Assembly: GCA_018466975.1 (NCBI GenBank)
Contig: CM031556.1
Location: forward strand, 248,001-312,000
Source of the DNA: Sparassis latifolia
Taxonomy: Eukaryota > Basidiomycota > Agaricomycetes > Polyporales > Sparassidaceae
Length of the DNA stretch: 64,000 nt
Direction of reading: 5' to 3'
The position numbers were made by a program, and so were the translations under genes. Positions within the stretch are counted from its first letter, which is position 1. Every line of letters starts with the position of its first letter. The notes under the pieces are model-generated. The model had not been told where the DNA came from, searched no databases, and worked only from the letters and a program-made list of their open reading frames with translations. Shown here piece by piece: positions 11,590-22,491 of this stretch.

Positions 11590-13700
11590 TGTTGTGTTGG
11601 AAGAAGACGAAGAAATTCAGAAAAAGGGGCTGGGAGAGCACCTAGGAGTGAGCACGCCACAGGGTGTTTACCCGACACGCTACTCACCGTCGTGACTCGA
11701 ATCTGAAAGGAGGTGATGAAGCAAGAACGGAGAAATTGCAAAAATACGCACAAAGGGAGACCAGAGGATGGGGAAGAAATCGCAAAGCCCTGCCCTCTTG
11801 CTATTAGCCTCCAGGAGCGGTGCAAAACCGTCGGGGGAACCGGCGCTTGCACCGCGTCCGGTTTTGTTACAGCTATGGGCGCTAAGAAGAATTCCTAGTG
11901 CATCATTACTGGACCTCGGACAGTGCCGTATGATGTGCCTTGACCCTTCTCTGCAGTGTTCTCCCTGCGGAATGGTGCATCGAAGAACTTACTCCAGCGG
12001 TCATCTCTCTGTGTGTGTATTCAATAGAAGTTCCATCTTTATCTGTATCATCCAGGGTGCTTACAGCCTTGTGAAGCCAGAAGACATGTTGCATGGACGG
12101 CGCCTGACTCGGAGAATGTCCGGTTTGAGATGTCTGTATCCCATACAACTGTATATATGAGTACATCCTCCCGAGCATGCAAACGTATTGTCGAGGACCT
12201 ATCGTTTCGCAGTCGGCTGAAAGGTCTCATCGGCAGAGACGAGCAATGCGCATAGGAATGCGCGCTTCGGGGGCCGCCCACTTACACAAAGCCCCAGCAT
12301 CTGGATTACAACAAGCCCGCGAGCGCACCGCTCAGGATGAGGAAATTTCCTGCCGAGTCTAGAGGGATTGAACACGCTAGACAATGATCAAGCGATGCAG
12401 TGAAACACGCCTGCCCGGCCGGATTGTGCTCGGGCCATGTTTCCCCTTTCGGCGGTACCAGTGAGCGTCCACTTCCACGTGCTACCGCAAGTTCTGCTGG
12501 GATATATTCGACATTGATGTGACTGAGTTGGAGATGAGAAACGACAGGAGATTGTGAGTGAGAATCGCACCTGAATTCTAGGCTCACTTCAGACAGATAT
12601 TACTGCTGGACTGTAAACTCGTTTCAGTGCCAGTGGTTGAATCCGCAAACGAAAACCTACTCAGTCGCCTACGTCGTTTTCCAATAATCAATGTGAGCAT
12701 TCATTAATGGATTCTTGAAGGATTATAGCGACTTGGGGAGAGGTTTGGAGAAACAAAAACAACAGGCCGTCGATCAACCGCAATGTAGCAAACATTGGAC
12801 TACTTTGATTATGAAAGCATGGAGCACCAATATTGACGTTTCAAGGTCTTGCATAGTGAGGCTGGAATCGAGCCTAATATTACCACTCATCTCTAGCACG
12901 TAGCACCTTGACCACAGACGTCTAGCACAGCAGTCTTGGCGAGCGCCCTCATCTGCCCCATAGCATTTGCCAGGGCCAGGCATTACCTTCTCCAGGACGA
13001 CTTTCCAGGTACGTTTGATCATTCATACACAGTATGGCAAAAGCAGACATCGTGTGTGCTTGCAAATGCACGTACGTTGCGAGCTTTGAAGCGCGGTTCT
13101 CCGAGTCCATACGGTGTTCAATTACCCTGGGGCCCATTCCAGTTCAGTTGGTACTACCTGACGACGTGGCTTCTTACTGCTAAATTGCGGGAATTTTTGG
13201 AAAGAGGCATGGCGTACTCCCTCGACTACCAGAATGACCCTTCAGACGTTGTATAGACTGCGTGGAGAGACGACACGAACACCTGTTGAGACCGCTCGGT
13301 GTGGCTCTTTGTTAAACCTTTTTCTTGGGTTGCCTTTTCCCTGATAGTTACTCCGAGTGTCGCTTCTGGGGTATGTGCAGAGCCTTGGACAGAGAGAGCT
13401 GGCGCGCTTTCACCACTCTCTGAGGGTACCTGGGTCATCTGTCTGACTATTTTGCTGGTGGTCTCAACCTGGGGTTGCTCTGCACCGGCAGGGATATGCT
13501 CAAGCTTCCATCGCGTATAACGCCCTCGAGGTCCAACAAACCAAAACAAATTTGTTGAACATTGACGAAGGAGCAGACCAAATCAAGCCTTTCCATTGTC
13601 CCTCGGTGCCGCATAAATACGGGATCCAAAAGAAGATGCTTCACATCTCCCTCAACCTCAACCTCAGTGGCCACCCCTCTCTCCCTACCCGCAAATCACC
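11590..13700. other. Gene-poor region, no supported gene
   Basis: Upstream of the protease-like gene this 2.1-kb stretch has only short open frames. One minus-strand stretch ending near 12306 reads AGQACFTASLDHCLACSIPL, and another at 13226-13674 contains VPSESGESAPALSVQGSAHT. Neither has a convincing start, homology or intron chain. The 11590-11900 part probably holds the promoter and 5' leader of the protease-like gene. Confidence 0.3.
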
Positions 13701-14405
13701 ATGCCCCAATCGCCTCTCCCATCCAAACCGTGTGCGGCAGTAACAGGCGACCGCACTCGAAAAGCGCGAAGTGGTGGCCACAGAACCCCCATGCCAGTGA
13801 AGGTGTACGTGCCACTACATACCGCGCAGCAGAGCGCCGTCGAGAACGTCCTGCGGGACAGCGGCGCGTTCACACTCGTCAACACCGGCTGGAGCACGTG
13901 CGCAGTGCCCGTCGAGTGGGTGATGCTGCCCCCGATGGACGAGCCCGCCGATGCGGACGACTCCGATGAGGAGGACACCGACACGCCGACTGGGAGCAGA
14001 TTCCTCGAGAATCCGGACAGCCTGGAGGAGATGTGGGAGCACCCGTTCGAGGTGCGGCGCAGCTTTTTATGTCAGATGTGCGCTGACATCTCTCCGTGTT
14101 CTTTGTCCTCTGGTAGCCCGGCGATTACGTATGGGTCCGCGCTCCCCATGGTTCGTGGCTCCCGGGCCAAGTCACAAGGCAGCCGCCACACATACGCAGG
14201 ACGCACAGTGGTGTAAGCATTTTCCTTTGTCTTGAGTCCGTGCCTGTGTGCTCATCAGAAGGGACAGGACAAGGAGTGTGTTTACTATTCCGTCGAGTAC
14301 CGCCATCGTGCCACCTTCCGACGATATTTTGCCCCTATGAACGGTGAGATGAAACCCGACACGGCGCGTGTGCGAGAGCTACTGAAGGAAGGTGGGTGGC
14401 TCTGA
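13701..14405 (+). CDS. Basidiomycete-type hypothetical protein, paralogue A
   Basis: Three exons fit cleanly: 13701-14051, 14117-14212 and 14259-14405, giving about 197 residues. Both introns are phase 0 with GT-AG ends. The N-terminal exon is variable and acidic in its middle (PADADDSDEEDTDTPTG). Exon 2 reads PGDYVWVRAPHGSWLPGQV, which looks like a small SH3/Tudor-like barrel strand pattern, but I cannot name the domain. Exon 3 reads YYSVEYRHRATFRRYFAP, MNGEMKPDTARVRELL and ends KEGGWL then TGA. The opposite-strand gene at 14741-15282 has the same exon 2 and 3 motifs and the same two intron positions, so the pair is a duplication. An alternative start is ATG 13791. The function is unknown. 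Confidence 0.75.
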
Positions 14406-14740
14406 ATGCTCGGTGGGCTACCTTGGATGAACTCGACGATGCTGAACGCTCTTGATCAAAAAGAACTGATCGGTGCATCGTACACCGTACTGTCATTGCA
14501 GCGGTGAGTCACCGGTAGATTGTAACAACAGGAGACTGCAGCTTTGTAACAGCTCTGTAGCTTCAAAATGCTTTCATATCATGGAAAACTCTACAAACTC
14601 TGGTTCTAAGAGTGATAAATGCTTCAGGTCCCCTTTCTGCAGTATACAATTGTACAGGCTGTTTTTCCACAATGCAAAACACTTTGCAGTCCAGGACGCA
14701 ATGTGTCCCATTCCCCCGATGTAGCAGCAGTCAGCTAACA
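14406..14740. other. Convergent spacer between two paralogues
   Basis: This is the 335-bp interval between the stop codons of the two facing paralogues. No open frame of interest was seen. It should contain both 3' UTRs. Confidence 0.4.
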
Positions 14741-15282
14741 CTATAGCCAGCCGCCCTCCAGTAACAGTCGCCTCACTTCCGGGGTATCAGGCTTGACGTC
14801 GCCATTCAAAGGCGCGAAGTACTTCCGCGAGCTTATGCGGAAGGACACGGGAAAGAACACGCCCTCCTTCTGCACGCAACGTAAGTGACTTACCTTCGGC
14901 CAAGGGAGTAATGAATACGCTTACCTGCCGAGTGGCCCCTCTACGGGTGCTCTTGCCATTAACGGTTCCCTGGAGCCACTCCCCTTCCTCGGTCTTGACC
15001 CACACTGGATCACCATCCTGAGTGCATGCGTCAACAACACGCAGAGAGACGCGGCATTCAACCTTCAATGCGCACCTGGAACGCCCACGACAAGGGTTCA
15101 TCGAGGTCGTCAGGCTGATACTCTATCACCGGTGGCTCGACATCCATGTCGCCAAACGCAGACATGTCCGAACCCGAACCGGTGCTGCTCGTTGTGGCAT
15201 CACTGTTCGCGCGCTTTGGCCGCGTAGACAGTTCTGCTTTATAACGAGCTATTCGCCTGTGGGAGCGGTGATCAGAGCGCAT
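14741..15282 (-). CDS. Basidiomycete-type hypothetical protein, paralogue B
   Basis: Three exons fit: 15282-15076, 15017-14925 and 14869-14741, giving about 142 residues, with two phase 0 GT-AG introns. Exon 1 is short and acidic at its end (VIEYQPDDLDEPLSWAFQ). Exon 2 reads DGDPVWVKTEEGEWLQGTV and exon 3 reads KEGVFFPVSFRISSRKYFAP, LNGDVKPDTPEVRRLL and ends LEGGWL then TAG. These match paralogue A at equivalent positions (KYFAPLNGDVKPDT against RYFAPMNGEMKPDT, and a shared EGGWL end). The proteins differ mostly in exon 1, where B is about 48 residues shorter. The facing orientation points to an inverted local duplication. The function is unknown. Confidence 0.75.
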
Positions 15283-15324
15283 GGCGTTTCTTAAACGGTA
15301 TGCAGAGAGTCTGAGTATGCGGTA

Positions 15325-15839
15325 TCAGTGTCTTAGATGAGGCAGTACAGTGAGTTGAGAATTGAGAGTAACCAAACTGACTTCTGTGAGGGTGGATGTT
15401 ATACGGACCAGGTTAGTTACACCTGGTTGAGATGGAGGCACGGTTGTATTGTGCGCGCAGATGGAAGAGGGGAGACAAAGACACGTGGTGGCCAATGCGA
15501 GCCCCACATACAACAAACTGGATGGTGCAGGAAGCAACGCGCGCTGCATTCCTGTTGGCAGGGTATATGTATCGGGAAGCGAAGTCTGGGCATGGGTGAC
15601 GTTGGTCACCGCGCTTGGCCCAGAACGCATAGAGGCACGACGAGGTCTCCAAGGCGCCGCTGCGCACGAGACGTGAGATTAGGTGCGGGCTGACAACAGA
15701 AAACAACAAGAGACAACTCACCGTCCTGGATTGCTCCAAAGAAGACGAATTGGACAGCTGATGATGAGGGTTCACGGTCGTAAGCCGAGCCTCCCACGTG
15801 TACTTTACGCGCAGTGCAAAATATGAAGACTGAAGTCAT
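15325..15839 (-). CDS. Possible small hypothetical gene (weak)
   Basis: A minus-strand reading from ATG 15839 contains YDREPSSSAVQFVFFGAIQD, has a plausible donor (GGTGAG) near 15722 and an acceptor (CGCAG) near 15664. It continues through MRSGPSAVTNVTHAQTSLPD and a hydrophobic stretch LLYVGLALATTCLCLPSSI to a stop at 15325. The hydrophobic segment could be a membrane helix. No family is recognised and composition alone is not decisive, so this is only a candidate. Confidence 0.2.
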
Positions 15840-18800
15840 GTCGGCAGAAACAGCAACAACAATAATATTGTTCCATTTGACGATGTGGTATGCTTCTCAA
15901 CACGAATATTAATGCCGCAAGGTCGTAGTGGAGAAATAAACAAAGAGAACAAGCGCACAAAAAAGCGCTAATTAGAGCAACTTCCCTGCCCCTTTGAGCC
16001 CATGTGGCTGGTCGGCGGCTGTGTCCCGGTACGGGAAAGCTTTGACCAAAGCGTTGACTACATCTTCTGCCCCAGTCGTACTCACGGATGGAACTGAAGA
16101 GTGGGTCAGGTGTTACCCCAGCATAGTTTGGCGCAGGTTGTAAAACCAACGTTGAGAGCAACAAATGGTAGTTGAATTACCGTGAATTTCTATATATTTC
16201 CCTCGCCTGTCAAAAAGAGTGCAGTACCTCGAGGCTTGTTCTACGGAGGAACAAAAGGCGCAATACAAGCCCATGTAGATGGTCCCAATTGCAAGCACGG
16301 AGCACGAGAAGGAAACACCATGCAGGGGATGGCGTCATCGAATGGTCGTATGCATGCAACAAATGTCCCCAGGGCGACACAAGCCGGAACACACGACGAC
16401 AATATAACGTTCACCGAGGATGTACCTGCTGATATACCGAAGGCACAAAAGGATGCCACCCTAAGCGGCAAACTTGTCTTTTCCGTCCGCGGACGGGCCG
16501 CAGGCAGAAACAAGGAGAGCACAAGACATGGTCGCGTGCGCAGTCCTTGAAGCATCCAATGCTGGGGAACGAGAAAAGATTTGAAAATTTGCAGTCTGAA
16601 TGGAAGACCGCATGGAGGCAACGGAACTCGGACAGGTCGTGAGCCTCAGGAGAACTAGACACTGCGTGGTCATGGCATATTTGTATGAGGCACCCACCTA
16701 GGTGTGGCGTCTGGTGCAAGGATGACGTCTGCAAGGCCGTGCTAACCTAACACGCATGCCCCGGACCTCTGGAACTTGACTGCGACAAGTAGGCCGATGG
16801 CGAGGACCAATCCAAAATCTGCGACGAGATTGATCTGCATCTCTCGAAAGCACGAATGGGCGCTCAGAGAGATGACCAAAACTCTCGGTAACGGCATCGA
16901 GCGAGGTCCAGACAGTAGGCGCTGCCATGATATACGTCCACCTTCTCGGTGGCCCAACCGCTATCGGGGAGGATTCTTCAACACAAGGTTGGCGGATAAG
17001 ATCACATGCAAGCCTGCACAGCGCGCTGGTCGAAGCCTTCCTTGGCGTTCGTCCCAGCGTCGGATCATCGAACGGAGATATGTTTCCCTAGCCATTGGGT
17101 TTCACTTATATGCGATAATGCATCAGAAACTGCTGCGGTACGAGAAGTTTACCAGATGCCGAACACTGTGCCCATGCAGCGAACTGTCATCGGCGCACCA
17201 TTCGGTCCCACTCGGCACCAGCGACGAACTCGGAGCCATGGCGAAGCGGATAGCCTTCCTGTCGACGTTCCGGATCCTGCTCAGAGCGCTCTTGGAATTA
17301 CTTACCGGGGTTCGCCCGTAGATGGGCGCATCTTGCATGTGCGAAGTGCATAGGCCCGACAGAAGAGGAGTACAATTGGACCGCGAAGCACCCAGGTCCC
17401 AGGTTCCCAGTGATTGGGTTTCCACAAGCTCGGATGCACACTGAGTTACGTGCCATGCCCGCCATCTTAGAAACAGGTGAGAGGTAATGCGAGAAGTGCA
17501 CAGATCGACTATCCCATACCTGGCTCAGGCCCAATCCTCTAGCGTCGGACGCGATTGGACATGAGAAACGTGCATGCAAGCTCTGTGAGAACGAACATGC
17601 GGAGCGAGACGGGATTCGAAGAGCGCTGCTCGCCGCGTTCGCGGTGATCAAGCTCTGCGTCCGAAGCAGATCCATGTAGACTTGAGCACATGCTCACCAT
17701 ACGATGTGGGAATTGGGAGAAGGAGCCATATCAGTCCTTGTTCTTTGACATGTGCCTCCCCTGCAAAAAAGCCGCAATCGTTCGTAGCAGCATGGGGCCA
17801 TTGCCTGTGGGAGTCTTGCCACGGCATCAGATTGAACTACTCAGCTGCGTGGTGTGGAGACTAGGAGAGTCGCTTGACCACCTGTCACTTAGCATGTTCC
17901 TTCTCGTTGATATGGACTATCCAGAGCGCTCCGCTAAGGGAGCCCGCGGGGTTATAGCCCCGGGTAGACTCTGCTGGAGTTGATCAAACCTGTGAACGTT
18001 CATAAGGCTCCTGGAATCAGTAAGTAGGTCATCGCAAACACGGTAAGTTACCGCAGATCGATCTCACTCACATCCTTGGAGCCAACACAAAGGCATGCAA
18101 AAGGCATGATGGAGTTTATGCGCAATCCGCAGCACAGCCAATTCCCGTGCCACGGAACGCGAGGTTCAACCGCCCGAGATGAAATCGCGAGCAAGCCCCC
18201 GCGGGCACCCGTGAGACGGCGAGTCTAATCGAATTCGCGGACTTCCTGATGACACGAGGATCAAGTCCAGAGTCTGCAGTCCACCCCGCGGGTAGGCACC
18301 ACCAAAGCGGCAGAAGTAGTTTCGAGGCGTCTCAACGTGTCCCGCAATGTAGTCTTCTACATGCCCTCAGATGCATCCCAGATAGGAGGAAACTAGGTCC
18401 TTGTGTTCGGGAAATCTGGACTACTTACCACAAGTAGCCTGGCACGAGGCTTGTCCCTGGACGACAGACATGGTATTTCTGCTGTCGGCAGCTGAACAAG
18501 GAAGTCTCGTGCACCAACCGGACGTTCCACGGGTAGGGTTCACGTTAACTTCTGTGAACTGTCCCCGCAGATCATTCCGAGATAGCCAAGACGAATCACT
18601 GACGTGTTGTGTAACGAACGTGAGCGCTGTGAAGGACGACAAAAGTGTGCCCCCTAAGAAAGACAAGGCGGTGCGCTGTCATACGCTGGCATATAAAGTC
18701 ACAAACCGGAACCGAATCGATGTCTGTAGTTATCTGACCGGCCAAGAAATATCTCAGATTGCTATTCAAGCGCATGCAGTGAAAAGATCGGTAGAGTCCG

Positions 18801-19454
18801 GGATCGATGGACATGTGGATTGGAAAACACTTACCTCATGAGCATCTTTTCCTCGCAAGCAGCAAGTGATTTCTTCCATTTGACACCGAAGCAGAGTCTT
18901 CCGAAGGCTTAAACTTCGGACCTAGAAACAAAGCAGATGGAAAGATGTAATGATGCACGGAGCGTGCAATTCCCAACGTGACAAGGTGGGTGAAGGGCGG
19001 TGTGTACTCACATGATCACTTGTGTCAGCATTGGCTCCGAGATGCAAAGGCTTCGTGATGAGGAACACAACAAGTCGCGTGTGGCAAGGATATCCTTGAT
19101 AAGGCCGGCCATTGACAAATCGATGTCAGCGTCTCTTTCCCAACGTAAATGCCGGTTGCCACCGGGTCTTCAACGAAGCTCTCAATCCAATGACATTGGT
19201 GTGACCGTACCATAGAATCGCAATCTCGTTCAATTGACTTTGGCGGGTCCATCTGATATTCACAGATATCCGATACCCATAAAAAGCTGCATCATGCTGC
19301 ATAATCTGACAGCAAGTAAGTGAGAGTAACCAATAGTAAGAACAAATAGATACACACAATAGCTTATATTCGTTGGAGGCGCCCTCGATCATGTGTGAGT
19401 AACGTGGAAAACATGTGAAATACAGATGCACGACATATCCAATGTTCCAATCAT
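15840..19454. other. Gene-poor region with unassigned membrane-protein-like fragments
   Basis: This 3.6-kb stretch lacks a gene I can support. On the minus strand short hydrophobic fragments appear, such as LVADFGLVLAIGLLVAVKFQ near 16770-16840 and LAIGTIYMGLYCAFCSS near 16240-16300, as well as SQLNEIAILWYGHTNVIG near 19180-19240. They are separated by stops and do not chain by clear splice sites. They may be remains of multi-helix membrane protein genes, or exons of lineage-specific genes that need transcript data to assemble. Confidence 0.3.
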
Positions 19455-21055
19455 CTACTGCACCTTTGCTGCCAGTCCACTTTCAAGTCGGCGCCTTCGG
19501 CTCGGCGTCTGAGCGGTCTCGCTGCCAGACCAAGATTTGTTCCACTCGGGAGCCGGTGTCAGATAGTTGTGGGGATGCGAATATGGCGTGGCCGGGGGTA
19601 TGGGAAATGACGGAATGATAGGTGCTTGGGGCGCGTTCGAAGTTGTGGAGCCAAAATGGTGGCGTGAGCGATAGAGCGAGAGGAGCATGTTGATGAAGAC
19701 GGTAAGGAATGACAGCGAAGTCAGTGCAAAAATCTGCAGACATAGAACGTAAACGAATTTCCGTCAGTTCGTGCTTGAGGTCCCCAACGCAAATAGATCG
19801 AGGAAGCGTACCAGAGTCTTCCAGCTGATAGGCTCCACAAACGAATTGACGACTTCCGCGATGAGCTCTGCACCGACCTTCGCGCGACCCACCTTGGATG
19901 GATCACGGTTCATGCACGTCTCCCAAGTTGCACACTGGTGCGCCATCGCAGGGATCGAATTGGATGCGCAAAGGTTTGCCTTGTAATGCATCGCACATTG
20001 CCCAATTTCTTGGACAACATCTACATTTGAAGGTGGTGAGCACGTGGAAGACGTACAACCTAAAAAATATTGCCATACCCATGGAATATTCAGAGATTCG
20101 TTGCTCAACATCACGCTGGACAGTGAGAATAAATTGGACCAGGAGGTAGAGAAAGACGAGAATGAGCGACAAGTTGAAGAAGAACTGCAGATATCCAAGC
20201 AAGACATATGGCAAGTCTGATCGCGAAGCTGCTGATCCTGACATGTTGAGGGTGTAATGATTTGACATGTTCTGCGCGGGGGGAATGCGCCTATCTTCAT
20301 CGTCGCTTTCATCCCCGCTCTCGCTCTCGTCTTCGTGAACTTCTCTGCTCCTCCCTTTCCTCAGCATGCTCCGTTCTCTCGCCCTCTGCCGTGACCTGTA
20401 CACTCGACGTACCGCACCGAGCGCAACTGCCCGTTCCCCCTCGCTATCCTTCTCTGCTAATGGTGCCGTCGGTTGGAGTGGACTTAACTCCGACATGTCA
20501 ACATCCTTCAACTCTGGCTGAGGGAAGGCCTTCTGAGGAGAGAAATCTGTCGGAGGTACCCATGCCGGCTTATACGCTGAATGAGGAGGCGGCTCTTGGA
20601 AGAGAAATGGTATATTAGAATTCTGGCCGAAGGCGGCAAATGCTGGCGTATGAGAAGGAGCGGGAAATGATGGTGTTGGTGAATTTGTATCTTGCAAAGA
20701 TCCTGAACAGACGACATATTCAGCAAACTGAACAGGATCACGAGTGCTCGAATAGATCAACAGCCTACGCGAGGAAACACACGCATCTCCGTATACCCAT
20801 GCACACAAGGGAATATGCATGAGCTTCGAGCAAAGAAATTCTCTACCATGATACAAGGCTGCAAAGCAGAAGTAGATCTAGAGAACACACCACACGAAAG
20901 GCCGGGAATTCGCACTCGACTAACTACTCCAAACCGACGGCGTTGTTGATATTTATGAACGACGTACTTTTTCGTGGAGTACTTGGATCATCACCCCCCG
21001 TTGCCCATACAGGCCTCACATTGCTGCTCGGCCGACTGGTAAACTCGAAATCCAT
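19455..21055 (-). CDS. BRL1: Brl1/Brr6-family nuclear envelope protein
   Basis: The start at ATG 21055 gives MDFEFTSRPSSN and DDPSTPRK, then an intron. A disordered region follows (PAPSHTPAFAAFGQNSN, ELKDVDMSELSPLQPT) with basic and acidic clusters. The conserved Brl1/Brr6 core begins with the first helix (LPYVLLGYLQFFFNLSLILV, then LYLLVQFILTV). It is followed by the lumenal loop with QEIGQCAMHYKANLCAS and HQCATWETCMNRDPSKVGRA, whose four cysteines fit the disulfide pairs of the family, then NSFVEPISWKTL and a second helix (FALTSLSFLTVFINMLL). The tail is Ser/Pro-rich. In yeasts these proteins sit in the inner nuclear membrane and act in nuclear pore complex insertion and lipid balance. The full core and helices are present, so function is probably kept. 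Introns interrupt the core after the first helix and before the second. Confidence 0.92.
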
Positions 21056-21347
21056 TGGAGTCTCCGTCGACCGGCCCATCCTCATACGTGATGCCATCGA
21101 ATGCAGGTAACTTTGTCAGCAATGTCGTGAAAGCCTGGTATGTCAGATATTCGTATGCCGAAGAGTCCACGCCAGTGAGAAAATCGATGTTCGGAGGACA
21201 CAGCTGGTGAAAGCGCAGACAACTTGAAGGCGAATCGAATCCAGGGTGTGGCGGGATGAAACGCGGTTGAAGATCACGTGGACGTGGCCAAGCAACTTGA
21301 AGAGCTCAACGGCGAGGATGTCTTTTATTTCCTCTTGCCCGCGCAAA
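21056..21347. promoter_or_regulatory. Shared upstream region of BRL1 and CLPP
   Basis: The two genes point away from each other with starts 292 bp apart, so this interval must hold both promoters. No TATA box or clear binding site was identified by eye. Confidence 0.4.
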
Positions 21348-22491
21348 ATGGCATCTCCAGGTCGTATATTACGGTCTCTGGCGTCTACATATCGCCCAGG
21401 CTCTCAGAGAATAATCACATCGTCCCGTAAGTTTCATCCTTTGGCGGCGAATTGGACTGCTCCGCCGTCCTCGTCACTTGTGCCGATTGTCATTGAGAAA
21501 ACCGTGAGTTTACCACAATATGGATTCAAGATTAACCTGGATCATGCATACATTTACCAGGGGAGAGGGGAGAGAAGTTATGACATCTTCTCGAGGTTGC
21601 TGAGAGAAAGAGTCATTATGCTTTATGGACCGGTACGGTTCACCATACTTTCCTCATATCTAATCTCCTGACTCTGAAAGAAGATACGGGACACTGATTC
21701 TGCACTCATTGTGGCACAATTACTCTTTCTTGAGGCAGAAGAGACCTCAAAGCCTATCCACTTGTACATCAATTCTCCAGGCGGCAGTGTCACTGCAGGG
21801 TTGGCCATTTATGACACAGTATGTACCCCAGTCTTCGTGCAGTGCGAGTCTTCGCCGCTGATTCATGCAGATATAGATGCAGGTACATTTTGATGACATC
21901 CGCCTCCTTTTCTGTCCGTTTATTGACATGAACTGAGCGTAGTACGTTTCCTCGCCCATACATACGTACTGCGTAGGTCAGGCTTGCTCGATGGGCTCTC
22001 TCCTATTGGCTGCGGGTGAGAAGGGTAAGAGGCATGCCCTACCGCACGCTACGATAATGATTCACCGTGCGCACTTCTCGCTGCGGTCGTCCTGGAGTTG
22101 AGATGTTGACAACCTCCACAGAACCGTCTGGCGGAGCGTCCGGTCAGGCATCAGACATTGCCATCCACGCCAAGGAGATACTGCGCGTGCGCGAGCTCTT
22201 GACCAGCATCTATCAGCGACACTGCGGGAAGGACGGTGAGGACGTACAGGATGGGATGGCTCGTTTCGGTAATACCTCTATTGTCATAGTAGGCCTATAG
22301 TTGACCCAATCTTCGTCCACAAACAGGAAAAGCACTAGAGCGTGATTACTTCATGACGGGTGCGTCTTTGCTGTGTCAGAGCGATTAGCCCTATACTGAT
22401 AAATACGTATCCGCTAGCGAATGAGGCGCTCGAATTTGGCATAGTAGACAGTGTGCTGGCAAAGCGGCCCAAGCTAGACAGTGCGATCTGA
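21348..22491 (+). CDS. CLPP: ATP-dependent Clp protease proteolytic subunit, mitochondrial type
   Basis: ATG 21348 gives a basic, Ser-rich leader ([18 protein letters not shown]) that looks like a mitochondrial targeting peptide. The mature part reads [50 protein letters not shown] and [18 protein letters not shown]. The catalytic Ser lies in [19 protein letters not shown] and the catalytic His in [19 protein letters not shown], the latter formed across an intron (phase 1, C plus AA). The third member of the triad is expected in the final part ([19 protein letters not shown]). It ends KLDSAI then TGA at 22489-22491. All signature segments of ClpP are present in order over about seven exons, so an active matrix serine protease is expected. 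Confidence 0.93.

Noticed and set aside
13226..13674. Minus-strand gene starting at 13674 with MATEVEVEGDVKHLLLD
   Set aside because: The start lies only 27 bp from paralogue A, the frame must switch without a clear intron and there is no homology signal.
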